Positions 3,778 through 5,462 of a stretch of DNA of 5,462 bases are shown here, piece by piece. The translations under genes were made by a program, and so were the position numbers. The DNA is from Clostridiales bacterium (GTDB lineage: Bacteria; Bacillota; Clostridia; Oscillospirales; Oscillospiraceae), in contig VSNB01000212.1 of assembly GCA_009774055.1 (NCBI GenBank), positions 1 to 5,462 on the forward strand, read 5' to 3'. The notes beneath the pieces were generated by a model that was not told where the DNA came from, did not search any database, and saw only the letters and a program-made list of their open reading frames with translations. Each line of letters starts with the position of its first letter. Position 1 is the first letter of the stretch.

Positions 3778-5462
3778 CTACCGCTCCGGGGACTTCCTGT
3801 GTCTGGGCTTCTGCCGCTGTGCTTCGTCCAGCCCCGGCTCGTTGTATTGGGCCAGCTCCGCCATGAGCGAGGAGGCCAGTCTCTGGACGGCGGCGTTGTC
3901 TGAAAAGGTGGCGCCAAATCCGGCAACAGCCAGCGCCATCTGATTTGCGCCGCGTGTCCCTTCTTTTTGGAGGTACTTGATGATCTCCGCAATCTGTCCG
4001 CCGTGGGTCTCGGCATCCGTGGGAAGCGGGTAGCACTCATGCAGCAACGCACAGTATTGAGCGGCGATCCTGCCCGGTGTGCTGGAAGCGAAGTGTGGAT
4101 TTTCCCACTCTGCAAAGGGAATGGCAGACAGCAGTTGACGGTCCCCATCCACTCGCTCCCACACACGCACCCGGTCAAAGCCGATCTCGCGGGAGACCTG
4201 GGCCAGAATATCCATGACCGCAGGATCGTCCCGGAGGCGTTCCGACCGGGTGAAGTCGGTGACAAGGTAGTTCTCCCCCTGACGCACATGGAGGATGTCG
4301 GCGGCACTCATGCCGTCCGCACTTTCCAGGCCCAGGGTCAGGCGGGCGGGGGGCTGGCCATCCGGGCTGGGTTCTGCGGCCTCGTTGTTATAAGGTTCAC
4401 TCCGCAGTTCGTCAAACCGGGCTTTTGCCGCTTCAAAAGAAGGGAAATGTTCCAGCGGACTGCGGTTTTCTGCGTTGTCCGCCCAGGTTTTCAGGTCTGC
4501 GATGATGTAGAAGCCCCACCCGCTGCCGTCACCCTGCGGTACTTCCCGCACAGGTCCGGCCTGCTCCTGCGTAAGCTGTTCTCCAGACAGAGGCCGGAGA
4601 CAGTCCATGTGCGTGGCGGTCCAGATGGCGTTGTTGGTGAGCTGCCTCTGCCACGCCCCTACGCTGGGCGCCCATCGGAAGCCGCCATGCCGCATGGCCG
4701 AGCAGGTATCCCGGTCAGGCTTCTCGTGGAAGAACACCTGGAGCCGGTTCGCCTGCAGGTCCATTTTCACTTCGCCGCCCTCGAAAGACCAGCCCTCGAA
4801 TTCCGTTTCCTTTTTGGCAGACAACTCCTCGATCCGCTTCTTCGTCTGGCGGATGTTGGCGTTGTTGTTCGTCAGGAGATAGCTCTCGTAGGGATGGGGA
4901 TCAGCCCGCCAGCTCCGGGCCATGGCCGCTTTCCGCCGCTCCACTTCATCTGGGGTGAGCTGAGGACAGCCATCCAGGGTCTTGTGCTTTCGGTAATAGG
5001 CGTTGACCGCTTTCATCCGCTCCTGTTCCTGCTCCAGCCCTGCCAGCTTCGACTTTAGCTTCTGCACAGCCTCCGGGTCGTCGGCGCTGATGCCGCCCCT
5101 GCCTGTGCCGCGGATCTTGTCCAGCAGTCCCTGGATCTGCCGCCACTCCGCCATGTTGGTGTCTGCGGCCCGATTCTGTTTCTCCTTTTGGCGGACAGGG
5201 AAATTGCTTCCGCCAGCGATCAGGATGGACGGCACACGGGCAGTGATGGCGTAGCCTTGATTCATATTCTCCGCCAGCCTGCGGGCATAGGTGTCCAGCA
5301 GACGGTCTATCTTCTCATGGTGGATGGGGTCCACCATCCGCTTCTGCTGCTCCGCGATCTCGGCGGCCTGATCCACCGCCTGCCGGTAGGATGCTGTGGC
5401 GCTCCCCGGCACATAGTCGGAGAAGCTGATCATCCCTTTCGCCCTGCGGGCCAGTTCCTCAT
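3778..5462 (-). CDS. Large ICE-associated protein of unknown function (5' end missing)
   Basis: At least 560 residues are encoded, and the frame runs off the right edge. In-frame codons before the Met at 5433 read EELARRAKG, so that Met is probably internal. Numbered from it, residues 3-65 (FSDYVPGSATASYRQAV...) and 66-150 form a conserved-looking helical start, with a coiled coil near 96-145 and another at 193-212. Residues 222-270 hold a compact motif, ANRLQVFFHEKPD then GGFRWAPSVGAWQRQLT. Its KxxGFxWxP pattern recalls small modules in plasmid and phage proteins such as DUF3560. Residues 307-345 (FYIIADLKTWAD) and 363-450 (ARLTLGLESADGMSAADILHVR) look like further domains. The C-terminus is basic. 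I recognise the type as recurrent in gut Firmicutes conjugative elements but cannot name a function. No signal peptide or membrane segment is visible. It is read toward mobC. Confidence 0.82.
   Translation of the reverse strand, partial: EELARRAKGMISFSDYVPGSATASYRQAVDQAAEIAEQQKRMVDPIHHEKIDRLLDTYARRLAENMNQGYAITARVPSILIAGGSNFPVRQKEKQNRAADTNMAEWRQIQGLLDKIRGTGRGGISADDPEAVQKLKSKLAGLEQEQERMKAVNAYYRKHKTLDGCPQLTPDEVERRKAAMARSWRADPHPYESYLLTNNNANIRQTKKRIEELSAKKETEFEGWSFEGGEVKMDLQANRLQVFFHEKPDRDTCSAMRHGGFRWAPSVGAWQRQLTNNAIWTATHMDCLRPLSGEQLTQEQAGPVREVPQGDGSGWGFYIIADLKTWADNAENRSPLEHFPSFEAAKARFDELRSEPYNNEAAEPSPDGQPPARLTLGLESADGMSAADILHVRQGENYLVTDFTRSERLRDDPAVMDILAQVSREIGFDRVRVWERVDGDRQLLSAIPFAEWENPHFASSTPGRIAAQYCALLHECYPLPTDAETHGGQIAEIIKYLQKEGTRGANQMALAVAGFGATFSDNAAVQRLASSLMAELAQYNEPGLDEAQRQKPRHRKSPER

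Noticed and set aside
4067..4077. ATCCTGCCCGG, matching the RP4 (IncP) nick region
   Set aside because: It lies within the coding sequence of the large ICE protein, with no adjacent inverted repeat, so chance in GC-rich coding DNA is more likely.
3602..4307. Minus-strand open frames overlapping the 3' end of the ICE gene and the inverted repeats
   Set aside because: They are frame shadows of the 3778-5462 gene running on into the hairpin region. There is no ribosome site and the composition is low-complexity and arginine-rich.
3967..5058. Long plus-strand open frame (363 codons) antisense to the large ICE gene
   Set aside because: GC-rich codon usage on the other strand keeps this frame open. 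It shows no recognisable domain, and the minus-strand frame is longer and has family-like motifs.

Overview
The window looks like part of an integrative/conjugative or mobilizable element from a gut-type Clostridia (Oscillospiraceae/Lachnospiraceae-like Firmicutes). The host call is an inference. It rests on strong GGAGG ribosome sites, a GC-rich mobilization backbone, a MobC/relaxase pair, and a large ICE-type protein of a kind I associate with these bacteria. No host marker gene is present.

The backbone is read on the minus strand, from high to low coordinates. First comes a large ICE-associated protein of unknown function (5462 to 3778, 5' end outside the window). A hairpin-rich intergenic region follows, then the relaxosome protein gene mobC (1560 to 1252). 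At the far left edge are the first 17 codons of a gene whose start resembles Firmicutes mobilization relaxases (52 to 1). The hairpin-rich region (1576-1754 and 3542-3777) is the best candidate for the origin of transfer, but the nick site is not proven.

Two blocks interrupt this backbone. (1) Between mobC and the relaxase start sits a two-gene module: an Rrf2-family regulator and a small cupin protein. Each has its own promoter, and a strong hairpin lies after the cupin gene. The cupin promoter has its -35 box inside a TTGTAA/TTACAA inverted repeat, so the regulator probably controls the cupin. (2) Inside the hairpin-rich region, on the plus strand, is an apparently intact IS110-family element (about 1755-3541). 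It has a 427-residue DEDD transposase/recombinase, a structured left non-coding segment that could encode the bridge RNA, and an unusually long, highly folded right non-coding segment. A -10 box at the left end and an orphan TTGACA at the right end would join into a 16-bp-spaced promoter in a circular form. This is the main support for the proposed ends.

The points of most interest are the IS110 element lodged in a putative oriT hairpin array, the complementarity of its left non-coding segment to the adjacent flank, the branched structure in its right end, two mutually exclusive foldings beside the large ICE gene, and the cupin/Rrf2 cargo splitting mobC from the relaxase.
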